A DNA stretch of 64,000 nt from CAZRAL01 sp964598005 (GCA_964598005.1 CAZRAL010000008.1:1-64000); one strand, 5' to 3'. Counted from the stretch's first letter, positions 50,817-60,390 are shown. The notes: generated by a model from the sequence alone, not told the origin. Numbers and translations are program-made.

Positions 50817-51677
50817 ATGCGTTTTGCTCTCGCTTTTCTCTGGCTGCTAAGCCGCTGCCCACCACGTGTAGTGGCAATGCTCGGCCATGGCATTGGCCGC
50901 CTGTTGTTTCATTGGGGACGCCGGCGTATTACCCTCATCAATCTGAAACTGTGTTTTCCAGAAAAAACCGAAGAAGAACGTACGCAAATCGGCCAGCACG
51001 TATTCATGAATCTCGGCCGCGCCACACTGGAACTAGGGCGGCTCTGGTATGCACCAATCGATAAGGCTATTGAAAACGTGAAATTGATCGATCGCCACCA
51101 TTTGGACGAATGGCGCGGCAAGGCGCCGGTTATATTGCTGGCACCGCATTTCGTCGGTCTCGATATCGGCGGAGCACGCATTTCATATGATTATCCCGAA
51201 GTATTCTCGATGTATTCGCAACAGAAAAATAAAATATTTGATACTGCACTACGCCGCGCACGGCAGCGCTTCGGCGACCCCCTCTTGGTTACCCGTCAGC
51301 AAGGATTACGGCCGGTGCTCAAAGCCTTGAAGCAGAACAAGCCTTTTTACTATCTTCCCGATATGGATTTTGGCGCGAAGGATGCAGTCTTCGTGGATTT
51401 TTTTGGGGTCAAGACTGCAACCGTCACTGCCTTGTCGCGGCTATGCGAAATCACCGGTGCAAAAGTCGTACCGTGTATTACACGCCAATATACGGCGCAT
51501 TATGAGGTGAGACTCTATTCTGCCTGGGAGGATTTTCCCAACGGCGACCACGCCGCGGATGCACGCCGCATGAATGCCTTTATCGAAGCACGCATTCACG
51601 AAATGCCAGACCAATATTTTTGGGTGCACAAACGTTTCAAAACCCGGCCGCCTGGTGAAGCTTCGCTTTATAAGTAG
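50817..51677 (+). CDS. LpxL/HtrB-type lipid A acyltransferase, second copy
   Basis: 286 residues. N-terminal FALAFLWLLSRCPPRVVAML anchor, catalytic H-x4-D in APHFVGLDIGGARIS, and SMYSQQKNKIFDTALRRAR and YYLPDMDFGAKDAVFVDFFG typical of LpxL. Two adjacent paralogues may add the two secondary acyl chains, in the manner of LpxL and LpxM; which does which is not readable. dapF follows after 50 nt. Confidence 0.93.
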   Translation: MRFALAFLWLLSRCPPRVVAMLGHGIGRLLFHWGRRRITLINLKLCFPEKTEEERTQIGQHVFMNLGRATLELGRLWYAPIDKAIENVKLIDRHHLDEWRGKAPVILLAPHFVGLDIGGARISYDYPEVFSMYSQQKNKIFDTALRRARQRFGDPLLVTRQQGLRPVLKALKQNKPFYYLPDMDFGAKDAVFVDFFGVKTATVTALSRLCEITGAKVVPCITRQYTAHYEVRLYSAWEDFPNGDHAADARRMNAFIEARIHEMPDQYFWVHKRFKTRPPGEASLYK

Positions 51678-51727
51678 CGTAGAAGACGCATTGGAAGTGA
51701 AGTAAAAGCACGATGCTACAATTCAAC

Positions 51728-52558
51728 ATGAACCTCAAATTCACCAAGATGCACGGTCAGGGCAATGATTTCGTGATGCTGAATGGCATTACACAAACGG
51801 TTCATCTCTCGCCCGCGCAAATCCGTGCCATTGCAGATCGACATTTTGGGGTTGGATGTGACCAATTGCTGACGGTGGAAAAAACGCAACGAACCGATGC
51901 CGATTTCCGTTACCGCATTTTCAATGCCGATGGTGGGGAAGTCAGTCAATGCGGCAATGGCGCGCGCTGCTTTGTACGCTTTGTACGTGAAGAAGGGTTG
52001 ACCAGCAAACCGAAAATTCGTGTGGAAACGCTTTCTGGGGTGATTGAACCGCGGATTAATGAAGATGGAACGATTACGGTCGATATGGGTGCGCCCCGCT
52101 TTGCGCCTGCAGATATTCCTTTTGTGGCCGATACCGAGGCCTTGAGTTACAGCCTTGATCTGAACGGTAAATCTATCGATATTGCTGTCCTGTCAATGGG
52201 CAATCCCCACGCTGTACAGGTGGTTGAAAATACGCAGACTGCCCCCGTGGCTGAGTTGGGGCCGCTAATAGAAAATCATCTGCGCTTTCCGAAACGGGTC
52301 AATGCCGGGTTCATGCAGATCATGTCGCGCACGCAGATTCGCCTGCGTGTGTGGGAGCGCGGTGCAGGTGAAACGCTGGCCTGCGGTACCGGCGCTTGTG
52401 CAGCGGTGGTGGCAGGTATTCGCTGGGACAGGCTGGATAACGATGTTCACGTCTTGACCCGTGGCGGCGAACTTGCCGTTCGCTGGCTCGGCAATATAGA
52501 ACCAGTGCTGCTTTCGGGTACGGCGACAGTGGTCTACAAAGGCGAAATTGAAATTTAA
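51728..52558 (+). CDS. dapF: Diaminopimelate epimerase DapF
   Basis: DapF, 276 residues, converts LL- to meso-diaminopimelate for lysine and peptidoglycan. The two catalytic cysteines are in SQCGNGARCFVRF and ETLACGTGACAAVVAG. Start at MNLKFTKMHGQGNDF, the family N-terminus; an ATG 15 nt upstream is possible. The TAA stop lies within TTAACAGC, the outer end of a family 2 element. Confidence 0.97.
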   Translation: MNLKFTKMHGQGNDFVMLNGITQTVHLSPAQIRAIADRHFGVGCDQLLTVEKTQRTDADFRYRIFNADGGEVSQCGNGARCFVRFVREEGLTSKPKIRVETLSGVIEPRINEDGTITVDMGAPRFAPADIPFVADTEALSYSLDLNGKSIDIAVLSMGNPHAVQVVENTQTAPVAELGPLIENHLRFPKRVNAGFMQIMSRTQIRLRVWERGAGETLACGTGACAAVVAGIRWDRLDNDVHVLTRGGELAVRWLGNIEPVLLSGTATVVYKGEIEI

Positions 52559-52703
52559 CAGCATATTAAAATTCTACTGCGCTTGGTAATGCGTGTTGGA
52601 AATGGACTCCAAATCCTCATATATCCGGGCATACACACCGGTTTTTCGTCCATTTTCGCCTGGCCTGCCCTTCACTCGCAACGAATTTCAACAAGCTGTT
52701 AAG
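52555..52703 (-). repeat. Gene-end hairpin element, family 2, between dapF and the DUF484 gene
   Basis: 149 bp with terminal inverted repeats TTAACAGCATATTAAAATTC and GAATTTCAACAAGCTGTTAA, the clearest ends of the family. The first four bases contain the dapF stop. Nearly the whole element can pair with itself. It is followed by the ribosome-binding site CAAGGAG of the DUF484 gene. Confidence 0.88.
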
Positions 52704-52729
52704 GAACCTCACTCAAGGAGATAAAATCA

Positions 52730-53407
52730 GTGCAAACAATAGAACAAATAGCCGAATTCCTACGAGATCACCCGGATTTTTTCGAGCATCATGTCGACGT
52801 GCTGCTTAATTTGCAGGTTGCTCATCCGCACGGTGGCCGTACTGTATCGATCCCTGAGCGCCAGCTTATTGCAACGCGCGAAAAAGTGCAGATGCTAGAA
52901 AACAAGCTCGCGGAACTGGTCCAGTTCGGAGAGGAAAACGACACGCTGTCCGAAAAAACTCAGCGTCTAATGTTGCGGCTTATCGACTGCAATACGCTGG
53001 ATGCGCTTATTGATACGCTCTATCTTGAATTGCACGATACATTCAACATACCGCATGCCGCTGTGCGCTTTTGGGCAGTAGCCGCAACGGAACTACGAAT
53101 GCCGGAATTTGCCGAAGTTTCCCCTGAAATGAGGCAGTTTGTCGAAGCCATGACCAGCCCGTATTGCGGGGCGCATCCGGTCTTTGAAAGCAATACCTGG
53201 TTCGGCGAGCATGCACCGCATCTGAAATCCTATGCCCTGATCCCGCTTAAAAAAGAAGCGTGTTTCGGCGCACTGGTACTGGCTTCCGAAAACGCACAGC
53301 GTTTTTATGCCGAGATGGGCACGGTCTTCCTCAGCCGCATTGGCGAAATTTTTGCGGCGTGCGGCAAGCGGCATTGGATGCCTCCCCTCCATGACACGAG
53401 TCGTTGA
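52730..53407 (+). CDS. DUF484 (GAF-like) protein
   Basis: 225 residues. EQIAEFLRDHPDFFEHHVDV and GGRTVSIPERQLIATREKVQ are the DUF484 N-terminal signature with a short coiled coil; a GAF-like domain fills the C-terminal 130 residues. Function is unknown. The dapF-DUF484-xerC order is conserved in proteobacteria. The start is GTG at 52730 behind AAGGAG. It overlaps xerC by 17 nt. Confidence 0.92.
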   Translation: MQTIEQIAEFLRDHPDFFEHHVDVLLNLQVAHPHGGRTVSIPERQLIATREKVQMLENKLAELVQFGEENDTLSEKTQRLMLRLIDCNTLDALIDTLYLELHDTFNIPHAAVRFWAVAATELRMPEFAEVSPEMRQFVEAMTSPYCGAHPVFESNTWFGEHAPHLKSYALIPLKKEACFGALVLASENAQRFYAEMGTVFLSRIGEIFAACGKRHWMPPLHDTSR

Positions 53408-54287
53408 AGGATTCGAGCGCTACCTGACCCACCTTGCCCACGAGCGGCGTCTGGCGCCGCTCACGCTGAAGCACTATCGCCGCGACCTGGATGCATTATC
53501 GACTCTCGCGGGAGACGAGGATATTCATGCCTTAACACAGCAGCACATAAGGCGTTTTGTGGCCCAACTCTACTCAGGCGGTTTAGGTGCGCGTTCGCTG
53601 GCACGTTTACTATCAGCGTGGCGCGGCTACTTTCGTTTTGCCATTGCAATGAAAATGGTTACCCACAATCCGGCGTCAGGGTTGCGGCCTCCCAAGGCAG
53701 GGCGAATGTTGCCCCGCGCACTTTCTCCCGACGAAGCGGCCCAACTGTTGTCATCGAACGAAGATAGCGTATGGGCCCAGCGCGACCATGCCATGTTCGA
53801 ATTGCTGTATTCATCGGGCCTGCGGCTTTCCGAATTGACCAGTCTGAATCTGCCTGCGGTCGACTTTGCCGCCGCAGAAGTGCGCGTTGTCGGGAAAGGC
53901 TTAAAGACGCGCATTATTCCAGTCGGCCGCGCCGCGCTGAATGCGCTGAAAAATTGGCTGGCCGTGCGGGCGGACATCCTCCGCGCCGACCCCGACGCCA
54001 TTTTTATCGGCCCGCGCGGGGCTCGTCTTTCGCCGCGCGCCATTCAATACCGTATCAAACAGTGGGCGGTTCGCCACGGCATCGACACCAATGTGCATCC
54101 CCACATATTGCGCCACTCATTTGCCTCGCATGTGCTGCAATCGTCGGGGGATTTGCGCGCCGTGCAGGAAATGCTCGGCCACGCCAGCATTTCTTCTACG
54201 CAAATTTATGCGCATCTGGATTTTCAGCACCTCGCCAAAATTTACGATGCCGCCCATCCGCGCGCCAAGAAAAAATCGCCTGCATAA
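53391..54287 (+). CDS. xerC: Site-specific tyrosine recombinase XerC
   Basis: XerC, 298 residues, resolves chromosome dimers at dif with XerD. A SAM-like N-terminal domain (FERYLTHLAHERRLAPLTLK) is followed by the catalytic domain: Arg in LLYSSGLRLSELTSLN, Lys in VVGKGLKTR, H-x-x-R in HPHILRHSFASHVL, His in MLGHASISST and Tyr in STQIYAHL. Start at MTRVVEGFERY; assigned as XerC by its place after DUF484. Confidence 0.95.
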   Translation: MTRVVEGFERYLTHLAHERRLAPLTLKHYRRDLDALSTLAGDEDIHALTQQHIRRFVAQLYSGGLGARSLARLLSAWRGYFRFAIAMKMVTHNPASGLRPPKAGRMLPRALSPDEAAQLLSSNEDSVWAQRDHAMFELLYSSGLRLSELTSLNLPAVDFAAAEVRVVGKGLKTRIIPVGRAALNALKNWLAVRADILRADPDAIFIGPRGARLSPRAIQYRIKQWAVRHGIDTNVHPHILRHSFASHVLQSSGDLRAVQEMLGHASISSTQIYAHLDFQHLAKIYDAAHPRAKKKSPA

Positions 54288-54996
54288 GCATCGTGGGCGG
54301 GGATTGCCGGCGGTTTTCTTGTTGAGACTGGTATTACTGTTTGCCCTGCCCGCTGCCGCGATGGCAACTGAAAGTATTTGTTTCGGCATCCCCGCCAGTG
54401 GTCGCCTGGCGAATGGTGTTCAGCTTCCACTGGAAGGAAAGAATTACGTTGCCTACAGTTCGCTAGCAGTCGCTGCCGGGCGAACCTACGTCCATTCCCG
54501 GGTAAAAGAGATCGTGCTGGCTGCCTACAAAACGATGGAAAGCGCTATGCCGGACAAGGTATTTGTCTATGGCGAAACGGGTTGGCCTGCGGGCGGGCGC
54601 TTTCGGCCGCACCGTACCCATCAAAATGGTCTCTCCGTCGACTTTATGGTTCCAGTACTCGACAAAAAAACCGGAAGATCCGTTCGCCTGCCCACCTCGC
54701 CGTTTAACCAATTCGGTTATGGCATTGAATTCGATCGGATGGGGCAGGCAAGCGAACTCCAAATCGATTTTGAAGCCATGGCCGAGCATTTGTATGCCTT
54801 GCATCTGGCGGCTTCGCAACGAGGCTCCCGTATTTCTTTAGTGATTTTCGATCCGGCACTGATGCCAAAATTGTTTCAAACTGTGCGTGGTCCTTATTTG
54901 AAGCGCACTCTTCCTTTCATAAAAGGGCCGGCTTGGGTCCGTCACGACGAGCACTACCACATCGATTTTGCCGTGCCTTGTCATGCTCATGATTAG
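54247..54996 (+). CDS. Penicillin-insensitive murein endopeptidase-like protein (MepA family)
   Basis: About 249 residues. A signal peptide (positively charged stretch, then AVFLLRLVLLFALPAAAMA) leads to a MepA/LAS-type metallopeptidase domain: zinc motif RTHQNGLSVDFMVPV and C-terminal WVRHDEHYHIDFAVPC. It should cut D-Ala-mDAP cross-links in the periplasm. The start is uncertain: ATG 54247 overlaps xerC by 41 nt and gives a sound signal peptide; a TTG at 54304 is an alternative. Confidence 0.85.
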   Translation: MPPIRAPRKNRLHKHRGRGLPAVFLLRLVLLFALPAAAMATESICFGIPASGRLANGVQLPLEGKNYVAYSSLAVAAGRTYVHSRVKEIVLAAYKTMESAMPDKVFVYGETGWPAGGRFRPHRTHQNGLSVDFMVPVLDKKTGRSVRLPTSPFNQFGYGIEFDRMGQASELQIDFEAMAEHLYALHLAASQRGSRISLVIFDPALMPKLFQTVRGPYLKRTLPFIKGPAWVRHDEHYHIDFAVPCHAHD

Positions 54997-55269
54997 GAAT
55001 TCCCCTTCTCATTTGGAATGGAAACCCGCCACTTAGCGGCAGCAAGTACTATCGGATGGCGCCGTAGAAAGCTGGCTCGCCGGCAATGGTTTGTCATACT
55101 GGCGCCGACGACAAATTTCAGCAAACCATCAGTCCATTTTGTATACTCTTGTAAACTAACAAAAATTAACTTTAAATAAAGACATAGCTGATCCTGGTTA
55201 ACATACGGCGCTGGTTGCGGATAGGATAAACAAACCACCTATCCATGCGCATATCGGAAAGTGAGACTT

Positions 55270-58200
55270 ATGGTTACCTCATTGTCCCTGCTTAAAGCCC
55301 GTTCGTTTTACAGGCAACAGGCCATTTTCTTTTTTCTTTCTCTGCTAACCTTGTTGATCGGCTTTGTTGCCTATATTGTTCCAGAAATTCGCCTGCTGGC
55401 CAGTACCGAAATAGAGCATGAAGCGGCAGTCATGGCCGATTTACTTGCACTGTCTACGGGGGATTCGATTCGCGCAGGCGATATAAAGAGCGCCCAGCAG
55501 ATACTTGAAAAAGCAATTCAGTCATCCAGCGTAGGATCGGTCGCCATTATCGATAAGCAGGGGAAAATTCTGGCGCAAGCTGCTAGAGACGCGTTCCGTC
55601 CCATTGAGCGTTTACCGGGCAGTCGTTCTTCCGGCGATATCAATCCATCCGAGGTGATACGTTTGATTCCCTCTACGGCCGAAGAAGGTCTCACAGTTCA
55701 CGTCCAGCCGCTGACCCGGCATTTCGATGCACTTACTAATCACGTCTGGCGCGATGCGGGTATTGCGCTACTCCTGGCGCTGGGCTTGGGGCTGGTTCTG
55801 CTGGACTACCTCATCCGCCCTAATGCCCGGTTACTCTCCAAGCTGACAGAATTTGCTGACCGTATCGTGATCCATCCCGGCAGGACGATCGAAGTGGCGC
55901 GAAATACAATCGAATTCGAGCGCTTGAGTTACGCAATGAATGAAATGTCGCGCGCCATTGCTCGTCATCAGAGCGAATTGGAAACGACCAATTCACGCTT
56001 ACGTTCGATAGTGGATTCGGCGCTGGACGCCGTTATTACCGTCGATCGTCAGGGCCGCATCACAGATTTTAATCCCGCGGCTGTGCAAATGTACGGGGTG
56101 GCTGCGCGGGAGGCCATAGGAAAATTCATGGTCGATATCACCACGCCGCCACGCCTGCGTCAAATACAGCAGCAGGAAATGGATTGGTATTTTGAGTCCG
56201 GCGAATCCAAATTGATTGGACGCAAACTCCAGTTCGATTCAATCCACGCCGACGGTTCGGAGTTCCCCGTTGAGGTGTCACTGGCCAAAACTAGCGATGG
56301 CGCCGCCATGGGCTTCACTGCCTTTATCCGTGATATGTCGCATCAACGGCGTTATGAGAGCGAATTGGCGCGCGCCAAAGCAAATGCTGAACAGGCGGAA
56401 CATCAATTGCGTACTGCAATTGAAGCGCTAGACGATGGCTTTGTACTTTTTGATGCCGATGACCGCCTGGTGCTATGCAACGATCGCTACCTGGAATATT
56501 ACAAAATTTCTGCCGACATTATTCGGCCTGGTGCCTACTTTGAAGACATGGTACGGGAAGGTGCCCGACGCGGGCAATATGCGGATGCTGTTGGAAATAT
56601 TGAAGCATGGGTGGCGGCCCGCATGAAAGCGCACTTGCGCGCCAACTCGGTTATCGAACAGCAGCTTGCCGATGGGCGGTGGCTGCGCATTGCGGAACGA
56701 CGAACGGCAGATGGGGGCATCGTAGGCTTTCGCGTCGATATCAGCGAGCTGAAAGATGCCCAGACGCGGGCTGAAGCAGCAAACCGTGCAAAAAGCGACT
56801 TTCTGGCCAACATGAGCCACGAAATTCGAACCCCCATGAACGGCATTATTGGAATGACCGAATTGGCGCTCGATACGGAATTAACTCCTGTACAACGTGA
56901 ATATCTGACCTTGGCGCGCAGTTCAGCCGAATCACTGCTCGATATCGTTAACGATGTACTGGATTTTTCCAAGATCGAAGCGGGGCATGTGGAAATAGAT
57001 CAGATTCCCTTCAGTCTCGAAGAAGCGGTGCGCGATCTACTGACCACGCTGCGTTTGCGTGCAGAGCGCAAAGGACTTGCTTTTTCGCTAATGAATCTAA
57101 CCCCAGCGGATATGAGAATAAAAGGAGATCCGGGGCGTCTACGGCAGATTTTATTGAATATCAGCAGCAACGCCATTAAATTCACCCCGAGTGGCGCAAT
57201 CGAAATCGGTATACGCATCAGCACACGAGAGGCCGGAAAAATCCGCCTGCTGTTCGAGGTTCGTGATACTGGTGTAGGCATTCCAAGCGAGCAGCAAGAA
57301 AATGTATTCGAAGCTTTCGCACAAGCTGATGCTTCGGTCACGCGGCGCTTTGGCGGTACCGGTCTCGGCCTCGCCATTTGCAAGCGCCTCGTAGGATTGA
57401 TGGGCGGGAAAATTTGGCTCGAAAGCGCCGTTGACAAGGGGACAACATTTTCATTCGAACTCCCCTTTACCTTGTTACCCAGTGAAACTGCACCGATGCA
57501 GCCGGCATCATTCCTCGCCAGGCATAATGCGGGAATCCTGACCGGCGTACGCGTTCTGGTGGTTGAGGATAACGAAGTTAACCGCTTTATCGTTGAGCGG
57601 ATACTCACCAAACACGGCGCCACCGTCACTTCCGAAACAGAAGGCAAACGCGCCCTCGAGCGTATTGTGCAAATTCACCCCGATCTGGTGCTTCTCGATA
57701 TTCAGCTTCCAGGGCTCAGCGGTTTCGAAGTGGCTGCGAAGGTAAGGGCAGCAGAAATTTCAACGCAAGCCACACCTGTGCAGATTATCGCCCTGACCTC
57801 TCACGCGCTATCGGGTGACCGCGAGCGTTGCATGGCCGCCGGAATGGATGGCTACGTTGCCAAGCCCTTCACAGCCGACGTATTGCTGGACGAAATTCAT
57901 GCCGTACTTTTCAATAAACAGACCCCCAGGCCCCTTCTCGAATCGAGGTCTGTAGTTGACGATACGCGTTTTGCTGCGGGACTTGCTGCAGTCGATGGTG
58001 ATCGGGAAATTTTTACTGCCGCTGCACAATGCATGCTCGATGATTTACCCCGTCTGACAGAAAACCTGGTATCGGTGCTGGCGGAAGAAAATCTGGAAAG
58101 CCTGGAAAAAATTGCCCATAGACTGAAAAGTTCCTGGTATCTTTTTACCCGGCAAGAAGATAGCGACATTCCGGAGCAACTCGAGAAATCGGCCCGCGAC

Positions 58201-58293
58201 GGGCAGCGTGAACAATCCATCCAGTTAACCAGGCGTCTGCTTACCGGCCTGAAAGAGTTGGAGACCGATCTTCGCAAGGAATTGGATGTTTAA
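55270..58293 (+). CDS. Hybrid sensor histidine kinase with two PAS domains, receiver and Hpt
   Basis: About 1007 residues (1010 from a GTG at 55261; residue numbers below use the longer form). TM1 about 22-42, periplasmic loop to about 164, TM2 about 167-187, PAS 1 about 245-360, PAS 2 about 385-495, HisKA with His520 in ANMSHEIRTPMNGIIG, ATPase domain with GDPGRLRQILLNISSNAIKF and FGGTGLGLAICKRL, receiver with Asp813 in LVLLDIQLPGLSG, and Hpt with His953 in LEKIAHRLKSSW. A BarA/TorS-like phosphorelay lacking a local response regulator. The signal is unknown. Confidence 0.95.
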   Translation: MVTSLSLLKARSFYRQQAIFFFLSLLTLLIGFVAYIVPEIRLLASTEIEHEAAVMADLLALSTGDSIRAGDIKSAQQILEKAIQSSSVGSVAIIDKQGKILAQAARDAFRPIERLPGSRSSGDINPSEVIRLIPSTAEEGLTVHVQPLTRHFDALTNHVWRDAGIALLLALGLGLVLLDYLIRPNARLLSKLTEFADRIVIHPGRTIEVARNTIEFERLSYAMNEMSRAIARHQSELETTNSRLRSIVDSALDAVITVDRQGRITDFNPAAVQMYGVAAREAIGKFMVDITTPPRLRQIQQQEMDWYFESGESKLIGRKLQFDSIHADGSEFPVEVSLAKTSDGAAMGFTAFIRDMSHQRRYESELARAKANAEQAEHQLRTAIEALDDGFVLFDADDRLVLCNDRYLEYYKISADIIRPGAYFEDMVREGARRGQYADAVGNIEAWVAARMKAHLRANSVIEQQLADGRWLRIAERRTADGGIVGFRVDISELKDAQTRAEAANRAKSDFLANMSHEIRTPMNGIIGMTELALDTELTPVQREYLTLARSSAESLLDIVNDVLDFSKIEAGHVEIDQIPFSLEEAVRDLLTTLRLRAERKGLAFSLMNLTPADMRIKGDPGRLRQILLNISSNAIKFTPSGAIEIGIRISTREAGKIRLLFEVRDTGVGIPSEQQENVFEAFAQADASVTRRFGGTGLGLAICKRLVGLMGGKIWLESAVDKGTTFSFELPFTLLPSETAPMQPASFLARHNAGILTGVRVLVVEDNEVNRFIVERILTKHGATVTSETEGKRALERIVQIHPDLVLLDIQLPGLSGFEVAAKVRAAEISTQATPVQIIALTSHALSGDRERCMAAGMDGYVAKPFTADVLLDEIHAVLFNKQTPRPLLESRSVVDDTRFAAGLAAVDGDREIFTAAAQCMLDDLPRLTENLVSVLAEENLESLEKIAHRLKSSWYLFTRQEDSDIPEQLEKSARDGQREQSIQLTRRLLTGLKELETDLRKELDV

Positions 58294-58299
58294 CCCCTA

Positions 58300-58700
58300 A
58301 GCAATAGGGGAGGGTTATTTGGTTATTGGGGGTCAGACGCGACCTGTCTCGTAGTCTCGCTTCTCTCCTCACCCCAGTCGTTTTCTCAATCTTGGCATAA
58401 AAACGCGCATTGCCCAGTGACTGGTTCTGATTGAGTGCCTGTCGAATGTTGTCAATTGTCGCCCCATCCAAACGGCGCGCAGAATAGGGCAGAGTAGCCG
58501 TTTGTCTGTTCTTGCCCGTCTACCCCAGTGCTTGATACAGGATATGCGCGGTAAGCGGCTGTCGGTCGCGCCCAATGCATGGCCGATAGCTCGTCCATCG
58601 ATAGTGTGCCGGTACGTTTGTAGGTGTGGTTGGTTGGATGTACTACATAGTACCGTCCCAACGATATGATGAACTTGGGGACTGCTTCTGCCTTTTTGGG
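58300..58700 (-). pseudogene. Decayed REP-associated tyrosine transposase (RayT, Y1_Tnp family)
   Basis: Two minus-strand fragments in different frames resemble RayT. One is LGRYYVVHPTNHTYKRTGTL (about 58600-58660), like the RYVQYINHTYRRTGTLWEGR region. The other is IRQALNQNQSLGNARFYAKI then EKTTGVRREAR (about 58365-58455), like the conserved C-terminal end. The catalytic His-x-His and Tyr parts are missing. Recognition is from memory of family sequences; frameshifts and stops separate the pieces. Confidence 0.65.
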
Positions 58701-58742
58701 CATAAGGAGCAGGAGTATGTGATTGATCCGCGGAGGATAACT

Positions 58743-59242
58743 AGGGAGCCTCTGATTAAGTCCCACATGGCCGCGCGCTCGGTTTTCCGGGATGAGATGC
58801 AAGGCGCGGTGCGCAGTGAATGGTCAACCCCCTTCGCAAGCACCGCAACACAGCAGATCGCCCGCGCATTTGACAACTGCGCCAGCCTTCAGCCCACGGC
58901 AAGCCAGAGGCTTGCCGGTCCCGGCCAGCGCCAAGCCAAGCAGTTGGCTTGGCGATACCCTTGCGGCACCCCATGCGGGTTTTGACAAGAATAATCCATC
59001 TTCGGCGTGCCTTGCCACAGGCGGAGCAGGTTCCAAAGGCGCTGAAGACTCAGTGCCTTTGGATGCGACCCGAAAGGCAAGGCGATTGCCCCGGCTTCGC
59101 GGCCTGTGCTGCGCGAGGCTTTCGCTACGCCGGGGCCTCCTTGGCTTCGTATCAATGGATTCGACCTGCCATTTGTAAGACCTTGTTTATGGACTATTCT
59201 TGTCAATACGCGGCTCATGGAGGACTTAATCAGAGGTTCCCT
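58743..59242 (+). mobile_element. Non-coding terminal-inverted-repeat element, family 3, long form
   Basis: 500 bp with ends AGGGAGCCTCTGATTAAGTC and GACTTAATCAGAGGTTCCCT. It is collinear with the 278-bp element at 16123 except for two additional blocks, about 58868-58973 and 59010-59130, each rich in short GC hairpins (for example CCAAGCCAAGCAGTTGGCTTGG). No gene is supported inside. With the transposase relic it fills most of the 1050-nt gap before mshM. Confidence 0.88.
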
Positions 59243-59343
59243 AAGCATAACATTGTTAATTATTGTAAAATTTTAACGTGCGCAGCCGATGTTACACTTA
59301 ACGTTCTATAACTGTAGTTTCGCTCGTGGGGTGACCGTTATTT

Positions 59344-60390
59344 ATGGCCATGTATCTCGAACATTTCGGCTTTCAGAAAGCGCCGTTCAAAATTACACCG
59401 CACGCCGAATTTTTTTTTATTGGCGCCAATCGCGGTGAGACGCTGGAAGCGCTGGTCTATGCCATTACCGAAGGGGAAGGCATCGTCAAGGTAACCGGGG
59501 AAGTCGGTGCCGGTAAAACCATGCTGTGCCGCGTGTTGATGCAGCGGTTACCCGAAAATGTAGAGACGATTTATCTGGCCGTACCCAGCCTCTCACGCGA
59601 CGAAATGTTTGCCGTAATCGCCGAAGATCTCGATATACAGACACAGGCTATCGGCCCGGCCCGGCTGATTCGGGCGCTTCAGGAACGTTTGATCCAGCTT
59701 CACGAACAGGGCAAGCAGGTGGTGGTGTTAATCGACGAAGCGCACGCCATGCCACTGGAAACGCTTGAGGAAATACGCCTGCTTTCCAATCTAGAAACTA
59801 GCCACCACAAGCTGATGCAAATCGTATTGTTTGGCCAGCCTGAATTGAATCAGCATTTAAGCCTGCCGCATATGCGGCAATTAAAGGAGCGCATTACCCA
59901 TAGCTTCAATTTATTGCCGCTTTCCCCTCGCGATATCAAGGAATACATCAACTTCCGTTTACGTGCTGCTGGCTATAAAGGGCCTGATCTGTTTGGGCCG
60001 GCGGTACTGCATTTGCTGACCGAGTCCACAGAGGGCCTGACCCGCCGCATCAACATTTACGCCGATAAAACCTTGCTGGCCGCCTATGCGGGTGGAACGC
60101 ACACTATTACGACCGATCATGTTAGGGCGGCAATCGACGATACGCAAATCGCCTGGCCCAAGCCAAAGCGAAACAGGCAAGCATCCAAAAAAATACTGCT
60201 GCTGGCGCTTGCCCTGCTAATGGGATTGGGGATCGGTTTTTTTGCCGCGCGAGCCTTGGATTTTTTGCAACACCCTTCTCCCATCTCGCGCGCAGAAAGG
60301 GTCAATCACTTGCTTTTCCGTACGCCCCAAACAACTTTAATCCCAACATTATCTCGGGTCACACAAGATGATGTTTCTTGCCATGCCTGA
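59344..60390 (+). CDS. mshM: MSHA biogenesis ATPase MshM (ExeA-like)
   Basis: 348 residues. AAA+ domain with Walker A VTGEVGAGKTMLCRVL and Walker B VVVLIDEAHAMPLETLEEIR; arginine-rich RINIYADKTLLAAY in the C-terminal part, then one membrane helix (LLLALALLMGLGIGFFAARA). ExeA/MshM proteins help place the secretin in the envelope. Start ATG 59344, or 59350. Overlaps mshL by 23 nt. Confidence 0.92.
   Translation: MAMYLEHFGFQKAPFKITPHAEFFFIGANRGETLEALVYAITEGEGIVKVTGEVGAGKTMLCRVLMQRLPENVETIYLAVPSLSRDEMFAVIAEDLDIQTQAIGPARLIRALQERLIQLHEQGKQVVVLIDEAHAMPLETLEEIRLLSNLETSHHKLMQIVLFGQPELNQHLSLPHMRQLKERITHSFNLLPLSPRDIKEYINFRLRAAGYKGPDLFGPAVLHLLTESTEGLTRRINIYADKTLLAAYAGGTHTITTDHVRAAIDDTQIAWPKPKRNRQASKKILLLALALLMGLGIGFFAARALDFLQHPSPISRAERVNHLLFRTPQTTLIPTLSRVTQDDVSCHA

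Noticed and set aside
52700..52712. TTAAGGAACCTCA after the family 2 element, resembling a family 3 end
   Set aside because: Only about nine bases match and the conserved TGATTAAGTCC part is missing; chance is likely.
58241..58471. Intact small gene after the histidine kinase
   Set aside because: The frame contains only the C-terminal part of a RayT-like protein and then runs into unrelated sequence, so it is treated as part of a pseudogene.
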